From contig NC_081544.1 of assembly GCF_901000735.1 (NCBI RefSeq), positions 36,345,235 through 36,409,234 on the forward strand: a stretch of 64,000 nucleotides of DNA, in the 5' to 3' direction. The DNA comes from Corylus avellana (lineage: Eukaryota > Streptophyta > Magnoliopsida > Fagales > Betulaceae). The position numbers were made by a program, and so were the translations under genes. Shown in pieces: positions 1-12,600 of this stretch. Under the pieces are notes generated by a model, which was not told the origin of the DNA, ran no database searches, and saw only the letters and a list, made by a program, of their open reading frames with translations. Numbering within the stretch: the stretch's first letter is position 1; each line of letters begins with the position of its first letter.

Positions 1-112
1 GATGTCAGGGCATAAATTAATTTGTAAAGTGATTTGGGTTTTATTCAATATATTATGCTATTACCGCTATTTCTGTTTTATATATTGCTAACACTCTCCT
101 TTATCATTGCAG

Positions 113-2757
113 GTTGATGTTTGATCCATATGCAAAGATAGTGTACGATTATATGGGAGGGATGGAAGATATTAGAAAAGCTAAAGTGTGCATGTATTTT
201 ATTGTGGTTAAAGTGCCAAATTTTTTTAATCAACTTAAACTCCCTACATTATTCATCTCCTCAAAATTTTATTTGTAGGTGCGCACTGTGTTACCTGCAA
301 ATCTTTCTTTTGTGGAGGACTGTGGTGAGCATATGTTTGCTATTAAAGACTTTACTCTGAAAGCTTCAAAGTTTTCAGTGTCAGTACTCTGCATAGCATA
401 TTGGTCTTTTATCAACTACAAATTGGAAACTTACTCTGTTTGCTATTAATTCGACAGCTCGCATTTTACGTGCGGTCAGAATTGCAGCCCGTTTAGGATT
501 TCGTTTCACTAGAGAGATAGGTCTTTCTGTAAGAGAATTATCTTGCTCAGTGTCACGACTTGATAAGGTATCTTAGTCTTGGCGAAAGAAAAACATTGTG
601 TCTTGGTTTCTGGTGCTTAGCGTATGGTTGTGTTTATACTTCAGGCTTATCTTCTCTTCATTTCCAAATGCTGTAGGGAAGGATCCTTATGGAGATGAAT
701 TATATGCTGGCATTTGGGTCTGCAGAAGCTTCCTTGAGGTTATTATGGAGATTTGGACTTTTAGAGATACTTCTACCTATCCAAGTAAGGAATTTTTGTC
801 CATAGGTTGATATTACTTCAAACAATAGTTTTTATTTATTTATTTATATATGTATATATAAAATATTTTTCTTATGAAGATCTTCTAATTAGTTGTATCA
901 TCCATCCAGGCATCATATTTTGCTTCCCAAGGTTTTCGGAGACGTGATGAGAGATCTAACATGCTTCTTGTAAGTGCACATAGGAGCACCTATCTATAAG
1001 CAACTATTGAACCTTTCCTTTAGTGCATTGCAACATCAAGTTGCAATATAGTATGGGGCATCAACTTTTTTTTCCTAACTCATTCTGCATAATAGCCTGA
1101 CTGTCTGAGAATCTTTCAATGATACATATCCTCTTGCTATGTCTACTTGTATCATTTTTTCCTGAATGAACTGTTTCTTATTAGAGGTTCTCTCTTTTTC
1201 ATCATTATTAACACGATTGCTTCTTGGTTTGATCTTGACATCTTGTGCAGTCTTTGTTCTCCAACCTTGATAAACGTGTGGCACCTAATCGGCCATGCCA
1301 TTGTAGCTTATGGTGAGAACCTTTTCAGCATTTGAAGCCAATGAATATTGCCAAATTGGTTGCCAGAACAAAGTAGTTATACGTGAAATTTATTGTTGGT
1401 GTGCTGAGTCATGTTGCATTCAGAAAGAATTTTAGTCGCTGGTTTCCATTCGGATAATTATTTAATTATTGCACTGTTTGATTAAAGTTGGTCTTGTATG
1501 TTGTCGTGGTATTGTTAGTTGTTGCAATATAGGCTTTTAATGCAGGTTAGGGTGGCCAAGTTCGCCACTTAACCAACTGCATGCCAGCATTAGTAAACGC
1601 AAATTGTTCAAATAGTGAAACTGTCTTATATTCAAGCCATTTATCTAGAAATGAATGTAACGAGGTGCCTGTGAGAGTTCTATTGCAGTTTCTAGTACAT
1701 TTATCCACAACTCCACGTCAATCAATTCTGTCTTGTAGAAGTGTTAGGCAGTCCTTGTGAAGTTGAGATGAGTTAGAACTTGATTTTGGCGAGAGAACAC
1801 CCTAGATGCTGTAAAATTTTGAACCAAGAGTCATGTAGTCAACCCCATAATAATTGGACCAAAGGTTAGACTGGGTTGACATTTGAGTAATGATCAGTGT
1901 AATAAATTTGGGGAATTTAAAACTAGATTTTTTTTGGGGTGGGGGGAGGGGGTGGACAACAGTTAATATTTGGCTCTTTTTGGTAATACATGATGTTTAT
2001 CTGTTAATCTGAGGAATTTGGGATCCCTTAAAAGCTAATTCTGGGCTTATGAATGTAGGATCGCTATCTTAGCATTCCATGAAGCTCTGGTTGACCAGCC
2101 TCGTGATCCATTGGTTGTTGCTGCTTTCTGCCTTGCGGTCCACAGTGGTGGATCGTTGTTTGAAGCTGTAGAAATTGCGAAGAAGATCTCCCAACCTCAT
2201 GGCCCAAGCTTTGATGAATTATTAGAACCTGAAGATCTAGACTTTGATACTGCATTGGTGGATCAGGTTATTTATCTTGCAGCATCAGTCAAAACTGTAT
2301 TACACAAGATGAGAGATCAGTATTATGTTTCTCAAGCAATGTCCAAATACCCACAAGCACCATGCTCAGATCTGGTGAGGACTTGATTCTTACAGTTAAG
2401 CTTTGCTGTTGTTGACAATAGGGAATGGATACTAATTAAAGATTTTCCAAAGCAGTCGTGCGTCCCATTTGATTACGTGCCTAGATTAGGACCTGCCCTT
2501 TTTTGTGGGTACCATATAATCATTTTTTTTTTTGTCTTAATACACAGGTTTTTATCCCATGGGCATTGTCGCTGAGGGTATGCAAGATTTTTGATTGTGT
2601 CAGAAGGGGTATGGAAAGGGGATCTGTCCCCAAACGGGGGGAAAAGATTAACTACGAGTCTTTGGCATTGGGGAGCTTGAAGGAGGTTCGACATACATTT
2701 GCAAGGATTGTTTTTGACACTATTTACCCTCCTAACCAAAACCAATTTTCTAAATGA
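113..2757 (+). CDS. tRNA nucleotidyltransferase/poly(A) polymerase family protein, 5' end outside window
   Basis: Eight coding exons can be joined: 113-185, 279-324, 458-567, 677-784, 910-969, 1251-1312, 2059-2374 and 2548-2757 (TGA). They give about 327 C-terminal residues. Positions 1-112 are the end of an intron, so the nucleotidyltransferase head lies upstream of the window. Visible blocks include a GLMFDPYAKIVYDY segment, then ARILRAVRIAARLGF and GRILMEMNYMLAFGSAEAS, which match the core and tail of class II CCA-adding/poly(A) polymerases. Plants have several such 'polynucleotide adenylyltransferase family' genes, which may be true CCA enzymes or divergent relatives. The catalytic carboxylates are not in view, so activity cannot be judged. 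All donors are GT. The family call is firm; the exact activity is inference. Confidence 0.85.
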
Positions 2758-4250
2758 AGAATTTCCTTACTCAAATAATATAATATGACTCATAACCAGA
2801 GGAAAAAGAGTTTTGAGTCACTCATGCTGTGTTCTCTCTCTTGGTAACATGTATTGGGATTGAGTTAAGAGGTGATGCCATGTATTTAGTCGTGCTGGCT
2901 TTGCAGTTAGAAATCAGCTCGCAGCCAAGAATTTCCAAGATCGATGATGATAAAGAGTACTTGGCTTTTGGCTTTGTTACCATTCTCCAGTTTCATCTGA
3001 CATAATCAAACCAAGCGGTGTGGTCTGTGGACACATTTTGTTTCACAGTGATTTATGGTCGTATGGGGAAGAAGCGTATGAAGTAGCAATTTCACGACGC
3101 ATTGAAAGTTGGATGTTTTCTTACTTACTAGACATGGAAGGATTCAACGAGCTTTGAGGCATGATAGGAAACGTCATTGATGTGGTCGGTATTTGTATTG
3201 AAGGAAGAAAATGAGGGACTGTCGGATATCATGCTGTAAACGTTTTTCTCTATTTTCACCGACAGGAGAGAAAAGGCTCCAAAATTTGAAACTCACATGG
3301 CGTTTTTTTTGTTCCCACTAGTTGACCCACGAAAAAAGAAATAGTATTGCTATCCCTACGTAGCATTTACGTACTCCCCTTTACGTATCGACGTGTTAGT
3401 GCAATGCACCTATGTCGGCCAAAAAAATTAAAATTGCAGACCTCTTCAACGGTATCACCCTCAGGCTCCAGCCACCTTGTTGAAAGTGGTTGTGACCCCC
3501 TCGATGACTTTAGGGTGGTATGACTACTCTTAAAGGTTTAGTAGGGAGGACCGATAATCCTCTTATTCTCAAGGAAGTAGTTGGGCAAAATTTTTTTTAG
3601 GCTAATGTTGTATTATTACATGGTAAAATTAAAAGAATAAGATTTCTATTTCAAGTTAAAATGAAATGAAGTCATTTTATGATCAATATTTTATTTTATA
3701 AATATAATACTGTAAATGATGCTAAGTAGTAAATATGATGCCATGCCATTACTGTTATAACTAAATAAATTTTTAATCATAAAATGACCATGCTCCATTA
3801 TAGGGAATGTGATGCCACTTGAAATAGAGAGATGCTTGTCCAAAATGATAGTGATTTTTCTTGTGTCTTAACAAAGAAACATTCACAATAATTAAGATAA
3901 TTGTGAAATAAAATTATTGTATCTCGTCGAACACGAAAACTGGCATATTTGGTTCAAGCACTGGGTTTATGCAATACCCAGGTGAGTTGTCATTTTCGAG
4001 GAGCCCATGGCTTCCGTGGATGAGTTAAACTCATCAGATGAGGAATTTGTATAGATGAAGAGTTGTTTTTTTAAGAAACAGAGATGGGGCCGACATATTT
4101 GGTCCAAGCCTTAGGAATATTAGTCAAGATTCAAATGAGGAGAGTGAAGATAGAGGTGGAGACCTTGCTGGTCTGCAGTGGTGCCCCCATCAGTGGGGGA
4201 GAGTGAAGATGGACATGGAGGGAGAGATTTGGATTTTGATTTTGGGTGAA
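2758..4250. other. 3' flank of the CCA/PAP-like gene and intergenic DNA
   Basis: No coding potential was recognised. The first few hundred bases are probably 3' UTR. About 3485-3524 resembles an inverted copy at about 31375-31421, and 3637-3832 is a fold-back element. The rest is AT-rich with nothing I can name. Confidence 0.5.
3637..3832. repeat. Fold-back (MITE-like) element
   Basis: The left arm, starting near TTTCTATTTCAAGT and containing GTCATTTTATGAT, recurs as its reverse complement in the right arm about 3766-3832. The spacer is AT-rich. There is no coding capacity. The arms are diverged and target-site duplications were not resolved. Confidence 0.5.
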
Positions 4251-4440
4251 AATAAAATGGGGAAAGGGCTATACTCGTAAGCATTTTTCTCAAATTTCTA
4301 ATTTTTTTTTTTCAAAAAAAAGTCTAGAGTGGGGCCTAGCCACATCAAACAGTAAACACGGCGGATGCTATGACTACCCACGTGGGCCACGTTTGCTGCA
4401 TAGACGGACTTGTATATATACTCTATATTATAAAGAGAAA
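4251..4440 (+). repeat. Upstream copy of a duplicated ACP promoter segment
   Basis: About 190 bp that recur with many substitutions at 4985-5176. Both copies share the block GGGCTATACTCGTAAGC, a T-rich run, an AGTAAACACG block, a GGGCCACGT block and a TATATTATAAA TATA-like box at the end. The downstream copy contains the likely ACP TATA box. The 4438-4978 DNA between the copies is mostly MITE-like. Confidence 0.8.
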
Positions 4441-4796
4441 TGATACAACCCCAACTTTTTTTCATATTTTTTAATTAATAAAATTAAAAATTAAAAAAGT
4501 TTATGAAGCAATAATTTTTTATTTTTTTTTAAAGTATCAAATAAAATAATGACCAAAATAAAAATTATTGCTGCAGAAACTTTTTTAATTTTTTAATTTT
4601 TAATTTTTTAAATTAAAAAAATAAGGAAAAAGTTTATGAGGCAAAATACAGTTTTTATGTTTAAAAAAATACCAAAAAAAAGAATAAACAAAATAAAAAT
4701 TATTGCTTCAGAAACTTTTTTTATTTTTTATTTTGTTATTTTTTAAATTAAAACATAAGACAAAAGTTGGGCAAAATAGTTGTACCTTTATCATTT
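4438..4796. mobile_element. AT-rich MITE between the duplicated promoter segments
   Basis: The left end (ATGATACAACCCCAACTTTT) and the right end (AAAAGTTGGGCAAAATAGTTGTACC followed by TTTATCATT, read in two parts) are imperfect inverted repeats. The interior repeats a block with AAAATAAAAATTATTGCT. There is no coding capacity. The ends resemble those of the neighbouring element at 4820-4978, suggesting one family. Confidence 0.55.
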
Positions 4797-4819
4797 TTTT
4801 TTAAATAAAATAAAAGGAA

Positions 4820-4978
4820 AATGATAAAGGTACAACTTAAACCTAACTTTGGCTCAACTTTTCTTTTAAGTTTTAAAAAAAATTGCCAGTGGAGGAGAGA
4901 GAAAGCCTTAAACTAAAGAGAGCGAAATTTGGTTTAGAAGTTAGGCCAAAATTAAGTTTAAGTTGTAACTATATCACA
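4820..4978. mobile_element. Short MITE with about 35-bp terminal inverted repeats
   Basis: The left end ATGATAAAGGTACAACTTAA and the right end, read in reverse complement as GTGATATAGTTACAACTTAA, continue to match for about 15-20 more bases. Total length is about 159 bp and it is non-coding. It sits directly upstream of the second promoter copy. Confidence 0.65.
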
Positions 4979-4984
4979 CCTCAA

Positions 4985-5176
4985 AATAAAATGGAAAAGG
5001 GGCTATACTCGTAAGCATTTTTCTCAAATTTTTAATTTTTAATTTTTTTTTTTTAAAAAAGTCTAAAGTGAGACCAAGCCACGTCAAATAGTAAACACGA
5101 CGGATGCCGGAACTACCCACACGGGCCACGTCTGCCGCATCGGACCCGTATAGATACTCTATATTATAAATAGGAA
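4985..5176 (+). promoter_or_regulatory. Likely ACP core promoter (downstream copy of the duplicated segment)
   Basis: A TATAAATA box lies at about 5164-5171, about 280 bp before the ACP start codon. The segment holds GGGCC/ACGT-type boxes and is the second copy of the 4251-4440 repeat. The predicted transcript would carry a CT-rich leader at about 5374-5402, common in plant leaders. The start site is inferred from the TATA position only. Confidence 0.55.
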
Positions 5177-5373
5177 ACGTTATTTCCACGCTGTAAATTC
5201 ATTAAGGAAACCAGCCAAGTGGATGTGGTGTGCTCTGAAAGGCTAGACGCTTGTCCCACAGCGAGAACAAAATCCCTCAAAACCCAATCCAATCCAATCC
5301 AAATGGCACAGACCAGAATCTTGTAAGTATTGTGTACGCCACTTGCCAACATTGCTCACAACGCACAAGCCGC

Positions 5374-5402
5374 CCTTCTCTCTCTCTCTCTCTCTCTCTA
5401 TC
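5374..5402 (+). repeat. CT microsatellite in the ACP 5' leader
   Basis: A run of CT dinucleotides lies about 50 bp upstream of the ACP start codon, inside the presumed 5' UTR. Pyrimidine-rich leaders are frequent in plastid-protein genes of plants. Its length may vary between individuals. Confidence 0.85.
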
Positions 5403-5450
5403 TTCCCTCTCGTCCCCGTAACCTCACGTTTCCTCAGCTAGAGAGCTTCA

Positions 5451-7298
5451 ATGGCCACTGTGTCCACCACTTCTGCTTCCTTCGGAGTTTCCCTGAAGCC
5501 CTGCTTCAAGAATAATCAGGCAAGTTAGTTTTACACGTTCAATTTAAATAAACTCGTTATGTGTAAATCTCAGATCTGGTTCGCTTCTTGGTGCTACTGG
5601 TGTTTACTTGGTTTAGATTTTGTTTAGGTATTACTGATTATTGGTTGGTTTGTTCCCTAATTTGCCCAAAACTTCTTTCTGTTATAGGTTGAAATGAAGA
5701 AGCTAAATCTGGTTTACTTTAACATGTTTCTTTTTCTCCCTCTATTTGGGGATTGATTTACAGTTGCTGAAAAACCTGGAAAAGTTGTTAGTGGGAACAA
5801 ATTTAGTTGTTAATTTATTACCAAAGGTTTTTGAGTTCTGACTTCTGACAACTGCTGAATGAGACAACCATCGGCTCGTGACAGGCACATTTGTTTGAAA
5901 TAGGAGGCTGGAAATAGAGTGTGGTAGTATATTACTAGTGCCATAGCGCCATAGTTGCGGCCATCTTAATGTTTCTCTACAATTCTTATTCTTCTGATTC
6001 AAAAGGGTGTACAATGAGCATACATTTGACACATTTTTATGGGATTGTATAACTTATATATAGTGTTGGGTAATCCGTTTTTTATGATATATCCATTCCC
6101 TTTTGACACATTTTTAGGGTTTACGACTAAATATCCTGCGTCTATAGAGTTCATTTCTCATTTCAAATAAATATTTCAATTGTTGAGACGGAGTTTGAGT
6201 GTGAGAGTATTTAATTATTAATTAAATAATTAAATTTATCAGTTTTTATAAATCTTTTAGATAATCGGTGGTTTAAGTTTAACCCCTCCGTGTCTTCTAT
6301 ATTTTCTAGTGGTATTGTTCTTAAAGTACATGAATTAATGGAAAATTAACTTAGAGGTGAGGAGATAAAATCAGAACCGTTTAATTAAGAATAACACTCT
6401 AGAAAACCCTAATCAAGTTCTTCAAATCACATATGCAGTTGTAATGAATAAATACTTGGATGTAAATTATGCGAGTAATAAGTAAATCCGGATGCCTAAG
6501 ATGCTGCTTGTGCAGGTCACTGGAGGGGCTTCAACTCTGAAGATGGTTACAGCAGGCTGGACAAAGAATGTCTTCCCTTCTCTAAGGACCTCCCGCTTCA
6601 TTGTTTGCTGCGCGGTACTTCATTTCCCCCTTTTACATGCATATGCCTTCTTGTCATTTGATAAGTGAGTTCTTTTGGTATCTAAGTGTTAAATTACCAC
6701 TTATACTAAAAGATTAAATTATTATAACACTTTTCCTCACGTGCGAGTTCAAACCCTCCTTTAATAAGTGAAGTTCAACACAAGAAATATTTAATTAAAA
6801 TAGGCGGTAAATAACGGAGACAAAGTTCGAATTCAGAATTTTAATTCTGATACTATGTTAAATTATCACTTATTTCAAAAACTTAAATTAATAAAAAATA
6901 ATTTTTAATCAAACAATTTATTTTTATTTTTTAATTTATGAATGTGGCAGGCAAAGCCGGAGACAGTGCAAAAGGTTTGTGAGATAGTAAAGAAACAACT
7001 GGCATTGTCTGATGAGATCGAGCTCACCCCAGAGTCCAAGTTTGCTGCCCTTGGTGCTGATTCTCTTGATACGGTATACCTCAATTCAGTACTTGGGTTT
7101 TGCTTGACCTTGAATTATTATGTTTCATTTCAATCAGAATGATTATGATGATTAACAATACTGCAAATGCAGGTGGAAATAGTAATGGGTTTGGAGGAAG
7201 AATTTGGGATCAGTGTTGAGGAGGAAAGCTCTCAGAATATAACAACAGTCCAAGAAGCAGCTGATTTGATAGAGAAGCTTGTCCACAAGAAAGCCTGA
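5451..7298 (+). CDS. ACP: Acyl carrier protein, plastid
   Basis: Four exons (5451-5519, 6516-6614, 6951-7073, 7173-7298) encode 138 residues, usual for plant plastid ACP. The first about 55 residues are Ser/Thr/Lys/Arg-rich with few acids, as in a transit peptide, and end near IVCCA. The mature part has the helical ACP fold, with the phosphopantetheine serine in GADSLDTVE at about residue 93, split by intron 3. The protein carries growing acyl chains in type II fatty-acid synthesis in the stroma. Intron 1 starts with GC (CAG|GCAAGT). Intron 2 holds a TRIM-like insertion. The start ATG is the first one after the CT-rich leader. Confidence 0.96.
6687..6930 (-). mobile_element. Decayed TRIM retrotransposon in ACP intron 2
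   Basis: Two direct repeats begin TGTTAAATTACCACTTAT (6687) and TGTTAAATTATCACTTAT (6856). Just before the second is TTCTGATACTA, a decayed reverse complement of the initiator-Met tRNA primer-binding site (TGGTATCAGAGC type), so the element points to the minus strand. The left repeat spans about 94 bp and ends in TTCAACA. The right one has decayed into AT-rich DNA next to the exon 3 acceptor. It is non-coding. Confidence 0.55.
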
Positions 7299-9658
7299 AG
7301 CTTAGAGAAAGAACTAGTTGGTTGGGATGAAACAGTTTTGTTACTATTGAGGCAATATCATGTTAAGAAATTTGGTCTTTTTTTGCTTTCCTCTGAATGT
7401 TTCTGATGTTTTTATTTGAATGGTGGTCTTCTCCTAGCATTCTAAGAATTAGAACTGGGTATTTTTTTGATTTTGACTACATTAATTCCGATGAATTTAG
7501 CTACTGTTTCAGATGTAAACCCATTTGGTATTGATTTAGCTACTTTCCAATATGAACCGGATCTGTTTGGTTTTACGATTTCAAAACGTTCTATTGAATT
7601 TAAAACACAATTTTAAAAAATATAATTAAACTTTTGGTATAATTGCAAAATTGTGCTATTTTAAAAATGTATGTCTTTGACTGTGATTTGAAAACCTATA
7701 TATATATTTCTCTCTCTCTTAGTAGTTTGGATCCTCTCCATTTTAATTAAAGTTGAGATAATTTCTGTTACTGTTTTGTTACATTTATTACGTCAATTAA
7801 TATATACACAATTTTTCCCACTCACCTAAAATTTTTCCGCCTAAGATTGGAGTCTCGTGTCTGTGTTACCGGTCCAATGGTTGTGTTAATGTTGGTGGCG
7901 AGAACGACTGTGATACTCGCGGCAGTAACGGTGATGGAAGTTGTTGTAGTCGCATTTGAGAAATGGTGACGGAATGCAACACCACAACAGTAAAAAGTCA
8001 ACTGTTTAATGGTATATTTTATAAATAAATATTATAATGCAATAAAAAAATTATTTTTCGTCCATAAAAATTTTTGATAACAAAAAGTTATAGGTTCTAT
8101 CTGTAGTTGTTGTGGCCTCCCACCCACTAATGAGCCTATGACCTCTTGTCATTTAAAACTTTTATAAATCATTTTTTTTTTTTTATTACACTATAACACA
8201 TCTCTATTTATATGTTCATTTTGTTTATTCAGTATAATAAAAAGCGCAAAACAAGAAATTTAAATTTTCATTTCAGCATTTCCTTTTTGTTTAAAGTCTT
8301 TCATTGTCATATGGGACAAAAGAGTACACATCACTGCTATTGTTTTCCACACTGGCAACTGCTTTTGCTTTTTCTACCCCCGCGACACGTCGTATTATTC
8401 TAAAACAGTGAAATCTTACCAACAAATTCAAAATTAGGTATTGGTAGACGTGACAAACTCTTTTACAATTTTTGTTTATACGTGTAATTGGAATCGGTAA
8501 GAGTACTATTCATATCAGCTTAATATATATATATAGAAAAAAAATATATATATATATTCTGATTACCCATTGTTTTAAAGTAGCTATATCAAACTCTTTG
8601 TTTAACTATTAATTTTTATTATAATATTTAAATATTTTTTCAAATTTTTTTATAAAAATTTATAAAGATTATTAAGTGAATAGTGCTCATCCCAACTAGT
8701 CAAAATTATATATATATAATTTAGCATCCAACTAGCCAAAATAATATTTAGCTAACAGAATGAAAATGCCCTTGGTTATTAAAAAAATTAACATTCTCTA
8801 ATTTCATACTATACATATGAATAAATTGTAAAAAAGTTATAGATATAATTTGACATTAAATTGTGATGGGTAATTCAAAATACTCAATTTTCATTTTATT
8901 CACATACAATTGAGTTGAAATGACCATACTCATATATTTTTATATTTATTTTAAAATAAAAATTAATCAAATAATTTATAAACACCGTTACATTAACCCA
9001 ATTAGAACGAAATTTATGTAGCATTAGCATCCCAAGTAGGAATTCATTCTAAGAAGGTGGCCGTAGAAACAAACTTTCTAATTATGTTCAAACTTCAAAT
9101 ACGTGTCTCTTTTGAAAAACAAACCGAACCCGAGCCTATGCAGGCTCATGCCCATTACCATAAAGCCTCGCGACCGTACTCATTCATATAAATTACGATT
9201 TAGCAGCGGGAGCATGACTGCATGAGGCATTACGGTCACCTTTTATCTTCCGGATTGCTGACGTGTACGGTCCAGATTCAAAGTCTGCCGTGTCTTAGAT
9301 TTACCTCGTCCTTATAAACATACTAACCTCACGTCCACGCCTCCCCTCTCATCAGCATCATCATCATTATCATAATCTCCTTTCTCTGACCTCTCTCTTC
9401 TTCTATTCTTCATTTTTCTCGATCCGAAGAGAATAATCTAAAAATTCATGTCTCTGACTTCTCAAAATTAGATCTGACATCTAATTCTCTCAGAAATTTT
9501 CTCTTAAACGCGATCATAATTTCAATCTAATTCGGATCTTTTTGAAATGGAACAAAAAACCCTAATTTAATTTTTTTTTTTGTAATTTGTAAGATCCGTG
9601 AAGAGAGATCGGATCTCTGAAGTATTGGTGTTGAATTTTGAATAAGATTTTGTAATAT
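7299..9658. other. ACP 3' flank and CPL3 promoter/leader region
   Basis: There is no gene beyond UTRs. It holds one MITE at 8029-8197, AT-rich DNA with a TA run at about 8525-8560, and a likely CPL3 TATA box (TATAAACA) at about 9312-9320. The leader about 9345-9658 is CT-rich with a CATCATCAT run. Confidence 0.6.
8029..8197. mobile_element. MITE, copy 1 of a family seen twice here
   Basis: The ends ATTATAATGCAATAAAAA and, inverted, TGTTATAGTGTAATAAAAA form terminal repeats. The interior (a CCTATGACCTCTTG block and a GTTGTTGTGGCC block) is a larger hairpin. The same element, more intact, lies at 59877-60042. It is non-coding. Confidence 0.75.
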
Positions 9659-12600
9659 ATGGTCGTTGCTGGATCGAATTGTTGCGAGTGGAATAATTGT
9701 GCGGGAATTGAAGAAACCCTAAGTGAGATGGGAAAGGATGGGACTAAGGTTGAAGATGTGGAAGAAGGTGAAATTTCTGATACGGCTTCGGTGGAGGAGA
9801 TCAGTGAGGAGGATTTTAAGAAGCAGGAGAGTACGACGATGACAACGACGACGACTACGACGACGACGACGACACCGACAACGAATAAGGTGTCGTCGAA
9901 ACCGAAGGCCGCCGGAACTAGGCTCTGGACGATGCAGGATCTGTACAAGTACCAGGTCTCGCGCGGCTATGCTTCGAGCTTGTATAACCTGGCGTGGGCA
10001 CAGGCCGTGCAGAACAAGCCTCTGAATGAGTATTTCGTGGTGGAGGAGGAGGTTGGGCCCGAGGAGAAGTCAAAGCGATCGTCGGCTTCGCCGAATGCGA
10101 ATCCAAAGGTGGTTGATGAAGTTGTGAATCTTGTGATTGATGATGATAGTGTGGAAGAGATGGATGTGGAGAAGGAGGAAGGGGAGTTGGAGGAAGGTGA
10201 GATTGATTTGGACTCGGAGCCGGTCGAAAAGGTGGCCCAAGCCGAGGAAGTTATAGAAGAACCGGTTTTGAGTAATGGGGGAGTGAGTGTTGAGAGCCCA
10301 GAGATTGATTCGAAGGAGGAGAGAGTGAATTCGATTCGGGAAGCTTTAAAGAGTGTGACTGTGATAGAAGCAGAGAAGTAAGTGAAATTTTTTGATTGGT
10401 CCTGGATTTAGAGTGCGATGGTGAATTGCCCAATTGAAAACACTTAAGAGGGTTTTGGAAATTGGTTTCTTCTTTGGCATTGATTTTTTACTTTGATTTA
10501 TTTGTTGTAGATCGTTTGGGGAAGTTTGTTCCCGAGTGCGCAACACTTTCGAGAGGTTGCGGGAAGTGTTCTTGGAATTTAGTGTTCCCACAAAGGACGC
10601 TCTTGTTCAATTGTCGTTCACTGCAATTCAAGCAGTCAATTCTGTAAGGCACCCTGGTTTTTTTGAACTTGCTACATTTTTAAGATTTGCTTTGAATTGG
10701 GAATTTTTAAGTATTCTTTATCATTTTAAAGATACTGGTTTTTAAACATTGTCAAGGTTCAATTGTGTTCGATTGCAGGTGTTCTGCTCCATGAACAATA
10801 ATCAAAAGGAACAGAATAGAGACTACTTCTTGAGGTTTTTATTGTTCCTTGATGTTTATTCTTTTATTGCTGTGAAAATTCAGGTGCTGTCAGTTGTTTA
10901 GCTATCTTCTTTGTTGCGTTTTTTTAACAGGTTAATTTCTGATGTCAACTGTGATCCCCCTCTGTTCTCCTCTGAGCAGATGAAAGAGGTGAGGTTCTAT
11001 GTAACTTAGTTTAGTATGGTTTTCTGTCCCTCACCTTGTTTTTAGGTTAGGAAAATTGTTGATGTTATGGAAACTAAAGTTGGTGTCTATTTTCACAGAT
11101 AGAGGTCATGAAGAAGCCCTCTTTGGATTCTGTTGATCTTTTGTTGAGTGCTAGAGATGGTGATAAAGAGAAAGAAATACCAGCCATTGATGGAGTGAAT
11201 ACTAAGAATTCTGACTCTTCAGCCAAAAACACTGGCCATGAATTGACTTCTAATAACTTATCTTCAGATTCTTTGGCTGTTGGATCTTTGGTTCATAATA
11301 ACCTAAATATGTTATCTGAAGTCTCAAAACCGGCAGTATCTAGCTTTAAGGGTAGAGGAATACTGCTCCCGCTGTTAGACCTTCACAAGGATCATGATGC
11401 AGACAGTCTCCCCTCACCCACACGGGAAGCACCATCACGTTTTCCTGTACACAAAGTAATGGCTGTTGGAGATGGGATAGCTAAATCGGTGTTGCCCATA
11501 GCTAAAGTTCCAGTTGACACTGAAGATTCGAAATTGCATATATATGAAACTGATGCCCTCAAAGCTGTTTCTACCTATCAACAAAAGTTTGGTCGGAATT
11601 CTTTCTTTACAAGTGACAGACTTCCTAGCCCAACCCCTTCAGGAGAATGTGATGATGGGGATGGTGACACTACTAGCGAGGTGTCTAGTTCTTCTACTAT
11701 TGGTAATTTAAGAAATGTAAATCAACCCATTATGAGGCGACCAAATGCGCCCTCCATGGACATTTCTAGCATGCAAGGACCCGTTACCGTTAAAAGTGTT
11801 GCAGCTATAACTTCTGGGTCTAATACACTTGTGAAAGCTTCAGCAAAGAGTAGAGACCCTAGGCTTCGGTTAGCCAGCCCTGATGTGAATGTTTTAGATC
11901 TTAACCAGCGCCCCTTCTCTATCATGCATAATGCACCTAAAGTAGAACCCATTGGAACAGTAAGTTCAAGAAAGCAAAAAACTGTTGAGGAGCCTATTTT
12001 GGAAGGTCCTGCACTAAAAAGGCAAAGGAATGGGTTGGAATATTCTGGAGTCATTAGGGATGTGAAAACCGTGTCTGGAAGCGGTGGCTGGTTGGAGGAC
12101 ACTGGTATAGTTGGACCTCAGTTAATGAAGAGGAACCAGTTGATGGAGAATGCAGAAATCGATCCAATAAAAATGGCTAATGTTGTAAATTTTCCTGGTA
12201 GTAGTAGTGCTAATGCCAGTGCGACAATTAGTGGAACTGAGCAGGTGCCAGTGACAGGTACTAGTACCGCAGCCTCGTTGCCTGCTTTATTGAAAGATAT
12301 TGCCGTGAATCCAACTATGCTGATAAATATACTTAAGTTGAGACAACAACAGAGTCTCGCAGCAGAATCCCAGCAAATATCTGCTGATCCTACAAAAAGT
12401 ACAGCGCTACCACCAAACTCAAACTCAATACTGGGAGCAGTACCCTTGGTAAATGTTGCTCCATCAATGGCCTCAGGAATTTTCCCGAAACCAGCAGTAA
12501 CACTTCAGATTCCTTCACAAATAGCTCCCATGGTGAGCAGTTTATTTATCTATTTTCTACTTCTAAACGCAGGAAGTATATATGTGCTAAGCATGTGCCT

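Noticed and set aside
9562..9948. 128-codon minus-strand frame with a Val run
   Set aside because: It is the antisense shadow of the Thr-coding ACG repeat of CPL3.
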